Assembly: GCA_963709185.1 (NCBI GenBank)
Contig: CAVPVQ010000015.1
Coordinates: 186,001-250,000 of the forward strand
From: Roseiarcus sp963709185
GTDB lineage: Bacteria > Pseudomonadota > Alphaproteobacteria > Rhizobiales > Beijerinckiaceae
Direction of reading: 5' to 3'
Length of the DNA: 64,000 nucleotides
Below are positions 62,289-64,000 of the stretch, in pieces; positions within the stretch are counted from its first letter, which is position 1; every line of letters begins with the position of its first letter. Below the pieces are notes generated by a model. That model did not search any database, was not told where the DNA came from, and saw only the letters and a program-made list of their open reading frames with translations. The position numbers were made by a program, and so were the translations under genes.

Positions 62289-63644
62289 ATGTTCGATAAG
62301 ATCCTCATTGCGAACCGCGGGGAGATTGCGCTGCGCATCCTGCGCGCCGCCAAGGAGCTCGGCATTGCGACGGTGGCGGTGCATTCGACCGCCAACTCGG
62401 AGGCCATGCACGTCAAGCTCGCCGATGAAAGCGTGTGCATCGGGCCGCCGCCGGCGCGCGACTCCTATCTGAACATCCCCTCGCTGCTGGCGGCGTGCGA
62501 AATCACCGGCGCCGACGCGGTCCATCCGGGCTATGGCTTTCTGTCGGAAAACGCGCGGTTCGCCGAAATTCTCGACGAGCACAACATCACGTTCATCGGC
62601 CCGCGGCCCGAGCATATCCGGCTGATGGGCGACAAGATCGAGGCCAAGCGCACCGCGATGCGGCTCGGCATTCCCTGCGTGCCGGGTTCGGCGGGCGCGG
62701 TGAGCGACGACGACGAGGCGCTGCGCGTCGCCGCCGAGATCGGATACCCCGTGCTGGTCAAGGCGGCGGCCGGCGGCGGCGGGCGCGGCATGAAGGTGGC
62801 GCAGGACGCCAAGAGCCTCCCCGGCGCGATTGCGACCGCCAAGGCCGAGGCCAAGGCGGCGTTCGGCGACGGTTCGGTCTATCTCGAAAAATATCTCGAC
62901 AAGCCGCGCCATATCGAAATCCAGGTGCTCGGCGACGGCCTGGGTCAGGCGATTCACCTGGGCGAACGCGACTGTTCGCTGCAGCGCCGCCACCAGAAGA
63001 TCTGGGAGGAAGGCCCCTCGCCCGCGCTCAACGGCGCCCAGCGCGAGGAGATCGGCGGCATCGTCGCGCGGGCGATGGCCGAGCTCAACTATGTCAGCGC
63101 CGGAACCGTCGAGTTCCTCTATGAGGACGGGCAGTTCTATTTCATCGAGATGAACACCCGCATCCAGGTCGAACATCCCGTCACCGAAATGATCACCGGC
63201 ATCGATCTGGTCAACGAGCAGATCAAGATCGCCGCCGGTTCGCCGCTGACCATCGCGCAGGAGGACGTGCGGATCACCGGCGCGGCGATCGAATGCCGGA
63301 TCAACGCCGAACACGCGCGCAATTTCACGCCCTCGCCCGGCCGCATCACCTATTATCACCCGCCCGGCGGCCTCGGCGTGCGCGTCGATTCGGCGGTCTA
63401 TCAGGGTTACGTCGTTCCGCCCTTTTACAATTCGTTGATCGGCAAGCTGATCGTCCACGGCCGCAGCCGCACCGAGGCGTTGATGCGGCTGCGCCGCGCC
63501 CTCGACGAATACATCATCGACGGCGTCGAGACGACGCTGCCGCTGTTTCGCACGCTGGTGCGCAACAACGACATCCAGAACGGGCTGTACGACATTCACT
63601 GGCTGGAGAAATTCCTCGCCGGACACGCCGAGCAAGGCCGATGA
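62289..63644 (+). CDS. accC: Acetyl-CoA carboxylase biotin carboxylase subunit
   Basis: A 451-residue ATP-grasp enzyme that carboxylates biotin on AccB. Motifs: FDKILIANRGEIALRILRAA, IHPGYGFLSENARFAEIL-like segment VHPGYGFLSEN, MGDKIEAKRTAMRLGIPCVP, KAAAGGGGRGMKV, ERDCSLQRRHQKIWEEGPSP, FIEMNTRIQVEHPVTEMITG (catalytic EMNTRIQVEH) and FYNSLIGKLIVHGRSR. Length matches E. coli AccC. Confidence 0.97.
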   Translation: MFDKILIANRGEIALRILRAAKELGIATVAVHSTANSEAMHVKLADESVCIGPPPARDSYLNIPSLLAACEITGADAVHPGYGFLSENARFAEILDEHNITFIGPRPEHIRLMGDKIEAKRTAMRLGIPCVPGSAGAVSDDDEALRVAAEIGYPVLVKAAAGGGGRGMKVAQDAKSLPGAIATAKAEAKAAFGDGSVYLEKYLDKPRHIEIQVLGDGLGQAIHLGERDCSLQRRHQKIWEEGPSPALNGAQREEIGGIVARAMAELNYVSAGTVEFLYEDGQFYFIEMNTRIQVEHPVTEMITGIDLVNEQIKIAAGSPLTIAQEDVRITGAAIECRINAEHARNFTPSPGRITYYHPPGGLGVRVDSAVYQGYVVPPFYNSLIGKLIVHGRSRTEALMRLRRALDEYIIDGVETTLPLFRTLVRNNDIQNGLYDIHWLEKFLAGHAEQGR

Positions 63645-63777
63645 CGCCGGGCTCGCCGGCGCACGTGAGCGAAACGCGACGGTCGTCGACGGTCGTCGAT
63701 TTGGCGTGGCGCGGCGCGCTTGCTATAAGCTTGGCCGATCAAGTAGAAGGCCAGCGTTCGGCGCGAGCCTCCCTTGC

Positions 63778-64000
63778 ATGGAGCAACGTTTGACCTATTG
63801 CGATTTCGACGCGTTGGAGCAGTCGCCGCTGCAGCGCGACCCCTTCGATTTCCTTGTCGTTCCCGATTTCATCAAGGCCGACCGATTTCCCGCGGTCATC
63901 GCCGATTATCCCGCCGTGCCCGGCCCCGGCTCGCACCCGCCGGCCGAGCTGGAGATCCGCGGCAGGTTCAAGGAGCTGATGGGCGAGCTGCTCGGCCCGC
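63778..64000 (+). CDS. 2OG-Fe(II) oxygenase-like protein (5' part only)
   Basis: The frame from the ATG at 63778 runs off the right edge, about 74 codons. It reads LTYCDFDALEQSPLQRDPFD, FLVVPDFIKADRFPAVIADY and PELE-type segment PPAELEIRGRFKELMGELLG, which resembles the start of bacterial 2-oxoglutarate/Fe(II) oxygenases of the SM-20/prolyl hydroxylase group. The metal-binding HxD...H would lie beyond the window, so the assignment is provisional. It follows accC on the same strand. Confidence 0.6.
   Translation, partial: MEQRLTYCDFDALEQSPLQRDPFDFLVVPDFIKADRFPAVIADYPAVPGPGSHPPAELEIRGRFKELMGELLGP

Noticed and set aside
1..64000. CRISPR arrays, rRNA operon, prophage
   Set aside because: No regularly spaced short repeats, rRNA sequence, or phage structural genes were found. 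The only tRNA seen is tRNA-Leu(GAG).

Overview
The window is high-GC and densely coded, and its gene content points to an alphaproteobacterium of the Rhizobiales/Hyphomicrobiales type. The clues are an HdaA with an N-terminal clamp-binding motif, an ExoR-like periplasmic regulator, a pyrE-pdxJ-acpS block, a CbtB-CbtA cobalt system under a cobalamin riboswitch, an Flp pilin plus TadG-like protein, and several ribose-type ABC transporters. I cannot name the genus.

Layout. 1-4.7 kb: polyphosphate kinase (cut by the left edge), hdaA, an AI-2E-type permease, a VOC protein and a CDP-alcohol phosphatidyltransferase, all on the minus strand. 5.0-8.1 kb: an accessory island with a TetR regulator, two SDR dehydrogenases carrying near-identical promoter/operator modules, a small coiled-coil protein and a P450-like scrap. 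8.4-10.1 kb: purM-purN. 10.4-18 kb: a secreted helical-repeat protein, an IS630 remnant, a D,D-carboxypeptidase-like pseudoenzyme fused to a retropepsin, divergent dadA, and a methyltransferase. 18-21.3 kb: two polyol/sugar-acid dehydrogenases and a sugar-binding protein. 21.4-26.5 kb: small exported proteins, zwf, a GH25 lysozyme lipoprotein, a polysaccharide deacetylase and tRNA-Leu(GAG). 26.9-30.8 kb: Flp pilin, TadG-like protein, ExoR-like protein. 30.9-41.6 kb: rimO, a glutathionyl-hydroquinone reductase, a MAPEG protein, parC, hicAB, acpS-pdxJ-pyrE and a cupin. 41.7-51.5 kb: two complete ribose-type ABC importers facing each other, the first ending in mtnK. 51.7-53.6 kb: a B12-riboswitch operon (cbtB, cbtA, a histidine-phosphatase-like gene). 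53.7-59.5 kb: a slipin, an aldo/keto reductase, and a tandem-HTH GntR regulator divergent from ridA and a molybdopterin oxidoreductase. 59.5-61.5 kb: an AT-richer insert with a radical SAM/SPASM gene, bounded by two near-identical 58-bp copies of the oxidoreductase 3' end. 61.7-64 kb: accB, accC and the start of a 2OG-Fe(II) oxygenase.

Nine otherwise well-conserved genes, including parC and pyrE, are interrupted by 14 single-base frame changes, most of them apparent +1 insertions. That is best explained by sequence or assembly errors rather than real gene decay. I give the full span of each affected gene and mark where the frame breaks.

The most notable biology is the inactivated S11 domain fused to a retropepsin beside a D-amino-acid dehydrogenase, the ABC importer joined to mtnK, the duplicated TetR-type promoter modules, and the radical SAM insert.
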